Source: Candidatus Bathyarchaeota archaeon A05DMB-4 (GTDB lineage Archaea; Thermoproteota; Bathyarchaeia; Bathyarchaeales; SOJC01). Taken from it: a stretch of DNA of 64,000 nt. Positions 1 through 9,166 of the stretch are shown one piece after another. The translations under genes and the position numbers were made by a program. The notes beneath the pieces are model-generated. The model was not told where the DNA came from. It did no database searches and saw only the letters and a program-made list of their open reading frames with translations. The stretch is from positions 1 through 64,000 of the forward strand of contig JABFQO010000008.1 in the NCBI GenBank assembly GCA_019685575.1. The letters run 5' to 3'. Each line of letters opens with the position of its first letter. Positions within the stretch are counted from its first letter, which is position 1.

Positions 1-1
1 G

Positions 2-74
2 TAGCCCGGGAGAGATTCGAACTCTCGTCAATGGCTCCAAAGGCCACTATGCTTGTCCGCTACACCACCGGGCT
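2..74 (-). tRNA. tRNA-Gln (UUG)
   Basis: The minus strand folds as a complete cloverleaf. The acceptor stem pairs AGCCCGG with CCGGGCT, and the T arm is GAGAG-TTCGAAT-CTCTC. The anticodon stem GTGGC/GCCAT encloses the 7-base loop CTTTGGA, giving anticodon TTG at 40..38. No intron is seen. The 3' end abuts the window edge, so only the first base of a possible encoded CCA is visible. Confidence 0.95.
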
Positions 75-151
75 TCACATCTCGGCAAATCTTCTACGAT
101 ACTTCTAAATAATAACCTTAACGTTAAAGCAAGTGAAAGCAGGCGTAGTGG

Positions 152-1186
152 TTGGGCGTAAACCTTACTCCAATAATAGTCAAAGAAATCTTGACATTGA
201 ACGACTTGAGACGCAGAAGCCTCGCCGTAGACGCAAACAACTATCTCTACCAGTTCCTCGCGCTTATCCGTACACGCGACGGCATACCTTTGAAAGACAG
301 AAGGGGCAACATCACTTCTCACCTTGCCGGGTTACTTTTCCGTTCTACGAGGCTCATCCAAGACTATGAAGTTAAACTTGTCTTCGTCTTTGACGGCGAA
401 CCGCCAAAGCAAAAGAAAAACGAAATTGCAAAAAGACGCGAACTGCGGGAAAAGGCAGTCGTAGACTGGCAAAAGGCACTGAAAGAGGGCGACTACGCGA
501 CAGCGTGGTCCAAGGCGGTGATGACAAGCCGCCTAACGAAGCCCCTAATCGAAGACGCAAAACACCTACTTTCGCTGCTAGGAATCCCCTACGTGCAGGC
601 GCCAAGCGAAGCTGAAGCCCAAACCGCGCATATGGCAAAGAAAGGCGACGTGTGGGCAGCAAGCAGCAAAGACTATGATAGCCTCCTTTTTGGCGCCACC
701 CGACTGCTCAGATACTTGACCATATATGGACGCGAATATTTACCTAGCAAGGGTACTTTCCGTCTGCTCAAACCCGAACTCATTGAACTCCAAAAACTAC
801 TCGCCTACCACGGCATCAGTCACGCCCAACTTGTCGACATCGCTCTGCTCGTTGGCACAGACTTCAACAAAGGCGTAAAAGGCATAGGCCCAAAAACAGC
901 CCTAAAACTAATCAAAACTCATGGTGCCCTTGAAAACCTCCCGCAAAGCATCAAGTCCAAATTAGCCGACGATTTGAAAGAAGTGCGCAACATTTTCCTG
1001 AAACCGCCTGTCACCGACGACTACGCGCTGAAATACGATGCGCTACGGGAGGACGAGTTGTACCGGTTCTTATGCGAAGAACGAGACTTTTCAAAAAATC
1101 GTGTTCAAACAGTCATTGAAAGAATGAAAAAATTCTATAGGGAGAAAAAACAAGCGGACTTGGAGAGATGGTTTAATGCTTGTTAA
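152..1186 (+). CDS. fen: Flap endonuclease 1 (FEN1)
   Basis: Structure-specific 5' flap endonuclease that trims Okazaki fragments and acts in excision repair. The TTG start gives the family N-terminus MGVNL, whose free amino end sits near the active site. The seven acidic metal ligands are visible: D27, D81, E153, E155, D174, D176 and D237. The helix-two-turn-helix GVKGIGPKTA lies at about 241-250. The C-terminus ends in a PCNA-interacting box, QADLERWF (334-341). The length of 344 aa is normal for archaeal FEN1. It is followed by a small membrane protein gene and shows no obvious operon partner. Confidence 0.97.
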   Translation: MGVNLTPIIVKEILTLNDLRRRSLAVDANNYLYQFLALIRTRDGIPLKDRRGNITSHLAGLLFRSTRLIQDYEVKLVFVFDGEPPKQKKNEIAKRRELREKAVVDWQKALKEGDYATAWSKAVMTSRLTKPLIEDAKHLLSLLGIPYVQAPSEAEAQTAHMAKKGDVWAASSKDYDSLLFGATRLLRYLTIYGREYLPSKGTFRLLKPELIELQKLLAYHGISHAQLVDIALLVGTDFNKGVKGIGPKTALKLIKTHGALENLPQSIKSKLADDLKEVRNIFLKPPVTDDYALKYDALREDELYRFLCEERDFSKNRVQTVIERMKKFYREKKQADLERWFNAC

Positions 1187-1275
1187 CCTTAGCCAAAAGA
1201 GATGTTTTTATGGGAAAATTATTTAACCATGTTGCACGAAAATGGTAGCAGATTTGAAGGAAAAGAGGCAAGTAA

Positions 1276-1662
1276 ATGAGAGCAGATTATCCTTTGTATA
1301 TCGTGGCTATAATATGCTTCATAGTTGCGGGATACGGCTATGCTTACCCATTCACCGAGCCGTCTACCAACTTTCTGCTGGTGGTCACGCTTACGATCTT
1401 GGGTGTAATATTCGCTGGAACGGGCTATGCCTTCAGAGAAAAAGAAACCAAAGTCGTCACAGCCAAACCTTCTCCGCCACCGAAAGTTGAGGCACCACCA
1501 CCGCCGCCCCCTCCGCCAGAAGTTGAAAAAAAAGAAGAGCCTTCTGAACCCCCGCCGATGGAAACCGTAGAAGAAAAACCTTCAGAAGAAACCGTAGCCC
1601 CTTCGGAGACACCGTCAACAAAGCCGCCGTCGACGCGTCGGAGAAGAAAGAAAACAGCATAA
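1276..1662 (+). CDS. Small two-helix membrane protein with Pro/Glu-rich tail
   Basis: No family is recognised. The 128-aa product has two hydrophobic segments (about 5-25 and 34-54). A hydrophilic tail from about residue 60 follows, rich in Pro, Glu and Lys, with a PPPPPPPP-type run and a basic end (TRRRRKKTA). The ATG follows a purine-rich stretch. The tail looks like a flexible linker, on the cytoplasmic side if the basic end obeys the positive-inside rule. The function is unknown, but the clear hydrophobic periodicity and proper start make it a likely real gene. Confidence 0.7.
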   Translation: MRADYPLYIVAIICFIVAGYGYAYPFTEPSTNFLLVVTLTILGVIFAGTGYAFREKETKVVTAKPSPPPKVEAPPPPPPPPEVEKKEEPSEPPPMETVEEKPSEETVAPSETPSTKPPSTRRRRKKTA

Positions 1663-1769
1663 CCGTAGTACATCTACTGATTCATTCCTTTTTTTAGATT
1701 TGGTAATCGATAATTAGGTTCAAAAAATATCGAAAAATGGAAAAAACAGTTCTTGTTTGAGGGTAGGTT

Positions 1770-2096
1770 TTATTCACTTTCCTCAGTTTCTTCTGTGCTT
1801 TCTGCGGTTTCTGGCGCTTCTCCTTTACCAACGACTTCTGCTTCTGCGAAGCGGCGGCTGATGCGGTTTATGCGTATTTTTACGTGGTCTCCTGTTTTAG
1901 TGTCGGGTACGAAGCATACTAGTCCCTTGATCCTGGCTATTCCTTCGCCTCGGCGGCTGATTTCTTGGATTTCAACGTCGTATTCTTTGCCTACTTCGAC
2001 TGGTTTTGGCGGGAATCCTCGTCTTTGGCCATATCCTCCTCGTCTCGAGCCGAAGTCACGTCTTCCTCTTCTTTCATAACTCATGTCTTTTTTCAC
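1770..2096 (-). CDS. TRAM-domain RNA-binding protein
   Basis: A 108-aa protein with an Arg/Gly-rich N-terminus (about 8-28), a TRAM domain (about 30-92) and an acidic Glu/Thr tail. The TRAM core carries the family pattern VGKEYDVEIQEISRRGEGIA followed by FVPDTKTGDHVKIRI. Stand-alone TRAM proteins in archaea bind RNA and are proposed RNA chaperones, an archaeal counterpart of cold-shock proteins. The RGG-like N-terminus would add non-specific RNA affinity. The gene lies just downstream of, and co-directional with, an OB-fold gene, suggesting a small nucleic-acid-binding operon. Confidence 0.9.
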   Translation of the reverse strand: MKKDMSYERRGRRDFGSRRGGYGQRRGFPPKPVEVGKEYDVEIQEISRRGEGIARIKGLVCFVPDTKTGDHVKIRINRISRRFAEAEVVGKGEAPETAESTEETEESE

Positions 2097-2132
2097 CTCT
2101 CAAACGTTTTACCCTTCGTTTACAGTTCAGAA

Positions 2133-2432
2133 TCAAGTGGCTTTGACTACGCTGAGTTTTCCGAATCTTCCTACGTTGAGTTGGATTTCTCCTTTGAAAC
2201 TGGTTACGTAGCCGTTTTCGATTTTCACCGTGTCGTTTACGTTTACGTCGTTGATTTGCTCGTTCCATAGCGTAAGTTTTATTTGTCCTGTGCCGTCGCT
2301 GATGATGGCGTTTGCGACGTTGTATGTTTCGTCCTTGTACCGTGACAGCACTTGTCTAGGGGGCGTTTTCTCGATGACTTTTGCTTCTACATCGACACGT
2401 TTCATGCCGTTTCTCAATTCTTTTATGTTCAA
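2133..2432 (-). CDS. OB-fold single-stranded nucleic-acid-binding protein
   Basis: A 99-aa protein consisting of one OB fold, with the RPA/SOSS-B-like core ANAIISDGTGQIKLTLWNE and the later strand NDTVKIENGYVTSFKGEIQL. Archaeal single-OB SSBs of this type bind ssDNA and sometimes RNA. It lacks the acidic C-terminal tail of crenarchaeal SSB, so it may be an accessory RPA-like protein. It sits 36 bp upstream of the TRAM gene on the same strand. The 250 bp upstream of its start (2433-2685) shows no convincing gene. Confidence 0.85.
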   Translation of the reverse strand: MNIKELRNGMKRVDVEAKVIEKTPPRQVLSRYKDETYNVANAIISDGTGQIKLTLWNEQINDVNVNDTVKIENGYVTSFKGEIQLNVGRFGKLSVVKAT

Positions 2433-2685
2433 GTTTCTCCTCCCGTTTCAAATTTTTTGCTAAAAGACGAACGTCTCTCTTTGTGATTATGGTTCAGTAA
2501 AACAAGACCCGATTCTTGTTTTCTGGAAGTTTTCTTCGTCGACGGTATCCGCATTTAATGTTCGTCCTTACAGCAAAAGCCTACCAAACAATCGCAACCG
2601 CGCCGGACAAAAACGCCGTCTTGCGTCTGGACGTTCGGGTAGGCTAACGGAAAAGGGAATTGCTGATGCAGAGATATAAGGTTTG

Positions 2686-3960
2686 TCATTCATACCGTAG
2701 GGCTTGCACAGGGTCAAGTTTTGCCGCTTTTCTTGCTGGATACCAGCCGAAGATGACGCAAATGAGAATGCCGAAAACTAATGCGCCAACGGTCCATTCT
2801 AACGAGAATACTGGGTTAACAGTGGTTGATGGCTGTCTTTCTGGGTTGGATAAGACGCCGTTATTTCCTCCTTGATTTAGCATAAATCGTGATAGTATCA
2901 TGGTAAGAATCTGGGCGACCCCGTAACCGGTTGGAACGCCGATTAGCCCGCCTGCTAGTCCAATAAGTATGGTTTCTGCAAGGAACATTGTCATGATGGT
3001 TCTCTCTTTCGCGCCGATGGCTTTCATTATGCCGATTTCTCGGGTACGTTCCATTACTGAAACGGTCATGATGTTCATTATGCCTATGCCTGCAACTAGA
3101 AGCGAGATGGCAGCGATAGAGGTAAGGAATATTTGAATGAGGTTTAGGATGTGGTCAACTTGGCGAATGAATGTGATGGGAACGATTATGGTGATGCGGA
3201 ACGGTGGAAACAGAGCCTCGATTGCGTCGGTCACTTTGTCGGAGATTTCGGGGTTGTTGACTTGAGCAAATATTACGTCCGATTCTTCGGTTTGGTATAT
3301 GTCTCTGCCCGTTGTTAGCGGTATGAAAACCCAGTAGTCGAAACTCGTTAGAATAGAAGAGCCACTCTCCGCAAGAATTCCAGTGACGTTGAAGGTTAAT
3401 GTTTTAGTAAAGGGAGGAACGGAACGTACCGTAAATGTTACGTTAACTTGGTCGCCCACTTCTGCGAAGGTTCCTGTTTGGTTGACAGTGTTTACTTTGT
3501 GGCCTATGATGATCGTGTCGTTCTTCGGCGAGCTTGGCAACCCGCCTTCTTGAAAGGCTAATCTGTTTCTAAAGATGCGCCAGAAATCCGTGAAATTCAC
3601 AGCTGCAACCACTAAAGCCGCACTTTTTTTGTCTCCATTTTTGAGGCTTGCGCCAGTGATCTGCATGATAGGCGTGACGGTTGTTACATTTTGGATACTT
3701 CTTATGCTCGTCACGTTTTGGTCGGTGAATTTTTGGTAGCTGTATCCGCCTATGATGCTGCCTGGGATTACGGTGAGCACGTCGAGTTCGAAGCCTTGTT
3801 CCATGTTGGTTTTCACTGCAAGACGGAAGCCTTCACCGATTGATGAGAGGGCGATTATTGCGGTTATGCCGATGACTACGCCTAGGGTGGTGAGCGAGGT
3901 GCGGAACCTGCGGCGTTTTAGGTTCTCTAAAGCCATTTCTAATGTTTGCTTAAGCCTCAT
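2686..3960 (-). CDS. MacB/FtsX-type ABC transporter permease
   Basis: Membrane subunit of a type VII (MacB/LolCE-like) ABC system. The 424-aa protein has the standard layout: a cytoplasmic N-terminus, TM1 at about 20-42 and a large extracytoplasmic domain (about 45-280). Three further TM helices follow, at about 285-310, 330-365 and 385-415. The characteristic SVMERTREIGIMKAIGAK coupling motif is present. Its ATG overlaps the stop of the upstream ATPase gene by 4 bp, so the two are translationally coupled. Substrates of archaeal members are unknown; the family exports peptides or lipids, or performs mechanotransmission. Confidence 0.93.
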   Translation of the reverse strand: MRLKQTLEMALENLKRRRFRTSLTTLGVVIGITAIIALSSIGEGFRLAVKTNMEQGFELDVLTVIPGSIIGGYSYQKFTDQNVTSIRSIQNVTTVTPIMQITGASLKNGDKKSAALVVAAVNFTDFWRIFRNRLAFQEGGLPSSPKNDTIIIGHKVNTVNQTGTFAEVGDQVNVTFTVRSVPPFTKTLTFNVTGILAESGSSILTSFDYWVFIPLTTGRDIYQTEESDVIFAQVNNPEISDKVTDAIEALFPPFRITIIVPITFIRQVDHILNLIQIFLTSIAAISLLVAGIGIMNIMTVSVMERTREIGIMKAIGAKERTIMTMFLAETILIGLAGGLIGVPTGYGVAQILTMILSRFMLNQGGNNGVLSNPERQPSTTVNPVFSLEWTVGALVFGILICVIFGWYPARKAAKLDPVQALRYE

Positions 3961-4655
3961 TTTTTATTCACTCGCTCCTTTATTCCTTCAACTATGCCAT
4001 CTTTGACGTAGATTATGCGGTCGGCTTCTTCTGCGATGCTGGGGTCGTGGGTGACGATGATAAAGGTTTGTTCTTTTTTCGCGTTCAGGTTTTTCATCAA
4101 TTCCACTATTTCCCATCCGGTTTTTGTGTCCAAGTTGCCCGTGGGTTCGTCAGCAAGAATGATTTTTGGGTCGTTAATTAAAGCCCGCGCAATTGCGACG
4201 CGTTGTTGTTCTCCTCCGCTTAATTCTGATGGTCGATGATGCATTCTTTCGCCCAAGCCGACGAGCGCGAGCAGTTTTTTTGCTTTTTCTGTTGTTTCTT
4301 TTTCGTTCACGTCTGCAAGAGTTAGCGGTAACTCTACATTTTTCAAAGCACTCAAGCGTGGAAGCAAATTGAAAAACTGGAAGACGAAGCCGATTTTGTG
4401 CAGCCTTACGTCGGCTAGTTGATTGCTACTAAGTGTGAAAATGTCTTCACCGTCGATGAAAACTGTTCCCTCGTCTGGCCTGTCCAGCCCACCGATTACG
4501 TGTAGGAGAGTTGATTTTCCACTTCCAGATGGTCCGAGTATGGCGACGAATTCGCCTTCCTCAACTGAGAAAGATACCCCTCTGAGGGCTGGGACCGAAA
4601 CATTTCCCATTCGGTAGGCTTTCTTTACTCCCTTAACCTCGAGGATGAACTTCAA
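3957..4655 (-). CDS. MacB/LolD-type ABC transporter ATP-binding protein
   Basis: ATPase partner of the adjacent permease. It has Walker A GPSGSGKST (41-49), signature LSGGEQQR (145-152), Walker B IILADEPT and an H-loop in IIVTHDPSIA. The length of 232 aa is typical of LolD/MacB ATPases. The stop codon overlaps the permease start by 4 bp. The two-gene operon appears self-contained; no periplasmic adaptor is seen, as expected for an archaeon. Confidence 0.95.
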   Translation of the reverse strand: MKFILEVKGVKKAYRMGNVSVPALRGVSFSVEEGEFVAILGPSGSGKSTLLHVIGGLDRPDEGTVFIDGEDIFTLSSNQLADVRLHKIGFVFQFFNLLPRLSALKNVELPLTLADVNEKETTEKAKKLLALVGLGERMHHRPSELSGGEQQRVAIARALINDPKIILADEPTGNLDTKTGWEIVELMKNLNAKKEQTFIIVTHDPSIAEEADRIIYVKDGIVEGIKERVNKK

Positions 4656-4824
4656 AGGTTTTCACCAGACTTCATACACTAAAAACTATGCTTTTATTTA
4701 AACGTTGAAGGAAATTCAAAATCAGATAATGAAAAAGTTACGTTTGCGGAGTGGTATAGAGGTTTCGTCTAGAAGAAACTTCTATGCGTTTTGGAGAAAA
4801 ATTTGTTGTAGGGTGTTTTTGTGA

Positions 4825-5241
4825 TTATTCTTTTTCGTCTTCTTCATAGCCCAGTAGTTCTTTAAGCGACTTTACTTCGTCCCGAAGCATTGTTATTTCG
4901 TTTTCGAGTGCGTTCGCTTTGGATTCCGCCATCTTTTTGAGTTCTTCAATTTCCAATAGCAAATTTGACCTTTCCCCTTCCAACTTTTGAATTTTCTCGC
5001 GTAGGTTTTTGAGCGTGTTCACGAATTCTCCCTCTATGTTTTTTAGATTTTTCACTATGCTTTTAATAGTTGTTGGCTCTGCTGGTTTTTCCACGGTTGC
5101 TCTGAACTGTGCGCTGCAGTTGGGGCATATGAAGGTTCCGAAGACAATTTTTGATTTTTCGCCGTTCTTTGTCTTTTTCGGCAGTGACCATTCTTTGATG
5201 GGTGTTTCGACAATGGTTCCACATTTTGGGCATTTAGCCAA
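4825..5241 (-). CDS. Zinc-ribbon plus coiled-coil protein
   Basis: A 138-aa protein of unknown function. An N-terminal zinc ribbon is formed by CPKC (4-7) and CPNC (39-42). A lysine/glutamate-rich coiled coil (about 60-130) with heptad-like Leu/Ile spacing follows, and the C-terminus is acidic. The ribbon-plus-coil layout suggests a small adaptor or scaffold that binds nucleic acid or protein. It is transcribed divergently from the thermosome gene across a 200-bp intergenic region. Confidence 0.75.
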   Translation of the reverse strand: MAKCPKCGTIVETPIKEWSLPKKTKNGEKSKIVFGTFICPNCSAQFRATVEKPAEPTTIKSIVKNLKNIEGEFVNTLKNLREKIQKLEGERSNLLLEIEELKKMAESKANALENEITMLRDEVKSLKELLGYEEDEKE

Positions 5242-5377
5242 TCAATCAGCCTCTGATATGCAATACCTTGGTGGTCTATCGTAAATGTGTTTTCATTTTC
5301 GCATAATCGACGCATACGCAGAGAAAGGCATAGAACATAGCACATAAAGAGTACCTAGCCATCGTCGCTGGGCAAAG

Positions 5378-5387
5378 TTTATATTTT
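5378..5387 (+). promoter_or_regulatory. TATA box of thermosome gene
   Basis: An A/T box of the form TTTATATTTT lies 55 bp upstream of the thermosome ATG. A purine-rich flank (GGCAAAG) directly 5' of it is compatible with a TFB recognition element. A strong Shine-Dalgarno sequence, GGAAGGGA (5427-5434), precedes the ATG by 7 bases, so the transcript should have a leader of about 30 bases. Confidence 0.65.
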
Positions 5388-5441
5388 CCGCAAGAATTTG
5401 CTGTAATACGCAAAATTTCCAAACACGGAAGGGATTTAAAA

Positions 5442-7088
5442 ATGGCTTATTTAACCACACAAGGCGGACAACCCGTACTAATTCTCAAAGAAGGAACCGC
5501 TCGAAGCCGCGGAAAAGAAGCACAAAGAAACAACATCATGGCTGCGCGTATAGTAGCCGAAGTACTAAAAACTACGCTGGGACCACGCGGCATGGATAAA
5601 ATGCTCATCGACAGCCTCGGCGACATCACCATAACCAACGACGGCGCCGCAATCCTTGACGAAATCGAAGTAGAGCACCCTGCGGCAAAAATCATGGTCG
5701 AAATCGCCAAAACCCAAGATGACATGGTAGGCGACGGCACCACCACAGCCGTGGTTTTAACAGGCGAACTGCTGAAAAAAGCCGAAGAACTGCTTGACCA
5801 AAACATCCACCCAACTGTCCTCGTAAGCGGCTACCGTAAAGCGTCAAAAAATGTCATAGACCTGCTCGCCAAAAAATCGATTCGAGTAGACATTAACGAC
5901 AAGAAGACGCTGAAGAAAGTCGCGTTGACCTCTATGTCAAGCAAAGCAGTGGGCACGGCGCGAGAACACTTAGCCGACATAGCCACCGAAGCAGTCCTCC
6001 AAATAGTTGAAGACAGAGGCGACAAAAAAGTCGCAGACATAGACAACATCCAAATCATCAAAAAAACCGGCAAAAGCCTCTTCGAATCCGAACTCGTCAA
6101 AGGCATAATTATCGACAAAGAAGTCGTACATCCCGGCATGCCCAAACGCGTCGAAAAAGCAAAAATAGCCCTCCTCGACACAGCGCTCGAGGTTGAAAAA
6201 ACAGAATTCAGCGCTGAAATCCGCATACGCGACCCAGAGCAAATGAAATCGTTCCTCGATCAAGAAACCCGCATGCTAAAAGAAATGGTCGATAAAATCA
6301 AGGCTGCAGGCGCAAACGTGGTGTTCTGCCAAAAAGGCATCGACGACATGGCACAACATTTCCTTGCAAAAGAAGGAATACTCTCCGCTCGACGAGTAAA
6401 ACAGTCAGACATGGAAAAACTTGCACGCGCTACTGGTGGAAAAATCGTCGAGAACCTTGCTGACCTTTCAAAGCAAGACTTGGGCGTAGCGGATCTGGTG
6501 GAAGAACGCAAAGTTGGCGAGGACAAGATGGTTTTCGTCGAAGGCTGTAAAAACCCACGCTCAGTGGCAATTCTAATTCACGCTGGCTTAGAGCGAATGG
6601 TAGACGAAGCAGAACGCGCCATGAACGACGCACTCTCAGTAGTTTCCGATGTCGTCGAGAACAACAAAATAGTCGCCGGCGGAGGCGCAATCGAAGCAGA
6701 AATCGCCAAAGCACTGCGAAGTTACGCCACCCAAGTAGGCGGCAGAGAGCAACTGGCTATCGAAGCGTTCGCTGATTCTGTCGAAGTAATACCTAGAACA
6801 CTCGCTGAGAACGCGGGGCTTGACCCAATCGACATAGTTGTCGCCTTGAGGGCTTCTCACGAAAAAGCAGATGGACACTTGATGGGCGTTGACGTTTTTA
6901 CGGGCAAAGTTGTGGACATGCAGGACAAAGGCGTCATCGAACCCCTCAGCGTCAAAGAACAAGCAATCAAATCAGCAACAGAAGCCGCTTGCATGATCCT
7001 CAGAATCGACGACGTAATAGCGGCATCAAAACCAAAAACCGAAGGCAAGGGCGAAGAAAAAACACCAGAATACGGCGGCGAGGAATAA
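5442..7088 (+). CDS. thsA: Thermosome subunit (group II chaperonin)
   Basis: ATP-driven protein-folding chaperonin that assembles as a double ring. The 548-aa protein shows the nucleotide-binding motifs LGPRGMDKM (46-54), NDGA (66-69) and GDGTT (98-102). The C-terminal ATPase motif [10 protein letters not shown] is also present. The C-terminus is a short acidic tail (EYGGEE), without the Gly-Met repeats seen in some thermosomes. A strong promoter and SD precede it. Only one subunit gene lies in this window, so ring composition cannot be judged. Confidence 0.97.
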   Translation: MAYLTTQGGQPVLILKEGTARSRGKEAQRNNIMAARIVAEVLKTTLGPRGMDKMLIDSLGDITITNDGAAILDEIEVEHPAAKIMVEIAKTQDDMVGDGTTTAVVLTGELLKKAEELLDQNIHPTVLVSGYRKASKNVIDLLAKKSIRVDINDKKTLKKVALTSMSSKAVGTAREHLADIATEAVLQIVEDRGDKKVADIDNIQIIKKTGKSLFESELVKGIIIDKEVVHPGMPKRVEKAKIALLDTALEVEKTEFSAEIRIRDPEQMKSFLDQETRMLKEMVDKIKAAGANVVFCQKGIDDMAQHFLAKEGILSARRVKQSDMEKLARATGGKIVENLADLSKQDLGVADLVEERKVGEDKMVFVEGCKNPRSVAILIHAGLERMVDEAERAMNDALSVVSDVVENNKIVAGGGAIEAEIAKALRSYATQVGGREQLAIEAFADSVEVIPRTLAENAGLDPIDIVVALRASHEKADGHLMGVDVFTGKVVDMQDKGVIEPLSVKEQAIKSATEAACMILRIDDVIAASKPKTEGKGEEKTPEYGGEE

Positions 7089-7104
7089 AAAAGGTTCCTT
7101 CGCG

Positions 7105-7178
7105 AAAATACACCTCTATCTTTTTGTTTCCATCTTTCCTTTTCATCAATCGTTGCCAGTTTTTGGCTACTTTTTATT
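7105..7178. terminator. Pyrimidine-rich bidirectional termination region
   Basis: The roughly 90 bp between the convergent thermosome and MFS genes is rich in T runs on the plus strand (CTTTTTG, CCTTTTC, GTTTTTGG, ACTTTTTATTTT). This resembles intrinsic archaeal termination tracts that need no hairpin. On the minus strand the A-rich equivalent is weaker, so termination of the MFS transcript may lie elsewhere. Confidence 0.35.
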
Positions 7179-8441
7179 TTACGATGATTTTTCGGCTTTC
7201 CTGAAGAAAAGGTAGAACAATGTGCTAGCGACGACGTAAGTGATTGTTGTGCCAAGGAAGGGCGTGAAGAAATCGCTTTCCGTCATCATCCCGCCAGCGA
7301 TCGAAGCAGTTATGGCTCTGGGTATGTTGTCCGCCATTACCATAAAGCCGCTTGTGGTGGCGCGTTCGGTTTCGCTGACCAGTTCCATCTGTAACGTAGT
7401 GGTTATGGGTCCGGCCATGTTCATTAAAGCGCCACGGATAACGTATGCGGTAGCGGCGAGGGCGAGGTTAGGTGCGACGGTAATTAGCATGATGAAAGGA
7501 ATGGATAAAAACTCGCAAAGGGCTACGCTTTTAACTTTGCCGAGTTTGTTTGACAAAACAGGTGCAGCGAGTGTTCCGATGCCTAAGGTGACACTGCCCA
7601 ACGCTGATATTAGACCGATCTGTTCTGTCGTGGCTGCGAGTTTAAGTTTGAAGAACAAATTAAAAAGAGGCACGATGAAGCCTGCGCCGAAGCCTACCAA
7701 GCCTACTGGAATCATAAATTTAACTATTGTACGTGGGTTTTGGATGTTTTTTAGACTCAGAAGAGCCAATGTTTTCTGTCTTTCAATTTTCTTTTCTTTG
7801 ATTAACAGTATGGGGATGACCGTGGCGAGAGTTAGGATTACAGAAATCAAGAGAGTAAAGCGGTATCCAACGGGCGAACCTGCTTCCGCGCCTGTAGGTA
7901 AACCCAAGAAAGCATTGACCGCATCGGGCATAACGCCTCCAACATAGCCGCCCACGACCCCCATAATTATCATCAAAGCCCAGTTAAGACTGAAGAGATG
8001 GGTGCGTTCTTCTTTTTCGCTGTTTTCCATCATAAAAGGTGCACCGGCCACCCAGCCGATCGTTCCGATCAAACCGGAAACGAAACTTGCAATTAATAGA
8101 ATTGAGGGTTCAAGAAGGATTATCAGTGGGAAACTTAAGAAGTTTGAGGTTAAACTGACAAGAATTGCCTTTTTTGGACCAAACCGTTCGCAGAAAAGCC
8201 CAGCGGGAAGTGCGATTACTCCTGTAGCGATAGTGCTGGCAGTGAAGATGTTGCTGATAAAGTCGGGCTTGAAGCCAATCGCGTTGAGGTTGAGGTAAAG
8301 GTAAAAGATGACACTCCATATGCCGAGGCTCAAGCCCTGAGTGGCGGTTGCGAATAAGTATAGTTTAGCGTTGCGGCTAAGCATCCCGACGCGTCGAATA
8401 TATTGTGCGGCCCTTGCAAAAAACCCACAAGCATTCACCAT
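7179..8441 (-). CDS. Major facilitator superfamily transporter
   Basis: A 12-TM secondary transporter of the inner membrane. The N-terminal half carries the MFS loop 2-3 signature in the form GLFCERFGPKKAI. Hydrophobic helices are spaced throughout, with a long cytoplasmic loop (LLIKEKKIERQ) between TM6 and TM7. The frame stays open upstream to 8579, but that part looks non-coding. The ATG at 8441 (MVNACGFF) or the one at 8384 (MLSRNAKL) fits the family start better; neither has a clear SD. The substrate is not predictable. Confidence 0.85.
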   Translation of the reverse strand: MVNACGFFARAAQYIRRVGMLSRNAKLYLFATATQGLSLGIWSVIFYLYLNLNAIGFKPDFISNIFTASTIATGVIALPAGLFCERFGPKKAILVSLTSNFLSFPLIILLEPSILLIASFVSGLIGTIGWVAGAPFMMENSEKEERTHLFSLNWALMIIMGVVGGYVGGVMPDAVNAFLGLPTGAEAGSPVGYRFTLLISVILTLATVIPILLIKEKKIERQKTLALLSLKNIQNPRTIVKFMIPVGLVGFGAGFIVPLFNLFFKLKLAATTEQIGLISALGSVTLGIGTLAAPVLSNKLGKVKSVALCEFLSIPFIMLITVAPNLALAATAYVIRGALMNMAGPITTTLQMELVSETERATTSGFMVMADNIPRAITASIAGGMMTESDFFTPFLGTTITYVVASTLFYLFFRKAEKSS

Positions 8442-8632
8442 GTCTAGAGCACGAGTCTGTAGCATAGACTGAACGAGAAATATAATCATTTCCAACCGAG
8501 ACTGGAAAACACGCCAGTCAACTGATTTGTGTTCGCAACGTGTTTGAAGCCCAATAATGTTGCATAAAATAAACCTCAATCGAGATGTGCCACTTTCTTT
8601 CGGCGCAGAAAAACCTTATAGAGAAAATAAAT

Positions 8633-9166
8633 CTACGTTAATGCGAGTCCTTTCCTGAATGCTTCGATGTTCACTTCTTTCACTTTTTCTGGGAAACTTT
8701 CTGCGATGGCTTTTTCCAACGCGCCTATGGAAACAACGCGGGAAATTTTTGTCATTGCGCCCAGCATGATCATGTTTGCGTAGAGTTTTGATTTGAATTC
8801 GTTTTCGGCTGTTTTGGTTGCTGCAACTCGGAAGGTCTTTGCTTTTAGTCCGCTGGGGATTTTTTCCACTAAGCCCTCGTCCACGATGAGTATGCCGTCG
8901 TCTTTCAAATCTTTCACGTACATGTCCAAGGATTTTTGATTCATGGCAACCAGCACGTCGCAATGTCTAATCATTGGAAAACCAACCTTAGTATCTGAAA
9001 GAATTACCTCACTCTTGGCTGCGCTTCCTCTAGCCTCAGCGCCATAACTTTGCGTCTGCACCACGTTTAATCCGTCAAAAACCGCGGCTTTCCCGAGGAT
9101 CTGTCCTGCCAGAACCACGCCTTGTCCGCCTAAGCCGCAGATTCTGATTTCCACGTGCTTGGTCAT
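8633..9166 (-). CDS. korC: 2-oxoacid:ferredoxin oxidoreductase, gamma subunit
   Basis: Gamma subunit (177 aa) of a CoA-acylating, ferredoxin-reducing 2-oxoacid oxidoreductase. The motif GLGGQGVVLAGQILG near the N-terminus and the later QTQSYGAEARGSAAKSEVI are diagnostic. Its start overlaps the stop of the beta subunit by 4 bp, completing an alpha-beta-gamma operon. The ferredoxin-like delta subunit often found with 2-oxoglutarate enzymes is not adjacent. Confidence 0.94.
   Translation of the reverse strand: MTKHVEIRICGLGGQGVVLAGQILGKAAVFDGLNVVQTQSYGAEARGSAAKSEVILSDTKVGFPMIRHCDVLVAMNQKSLDMYVKDLKDDGILIVDEGLVEKIPSGLKAKTFRVAATKTAENEFKSKLYANMIMLGAMTKISRVVSIGALEKAIAESFPEKVKEVNIEAFRKGLALT

Noticed and set aside
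2558-2680. A 40-codon plus-strand frame between the OB-fold gene and the ABC permease
   Set aside because: Composition is random-looking and basic, no SD or promoter is visible, and the adjacent genes run the other way. A tRNA-like acceptor pairing (AGCCTACC/GGTAGGCT) was also tried, but no D or T arm forms.
8442-8579. Upstream extension of the MFS transporter frame
   Set aside because: The 46 extra residues have no family character, include rare residues in random order, and begin before any sensible promoter spacing.
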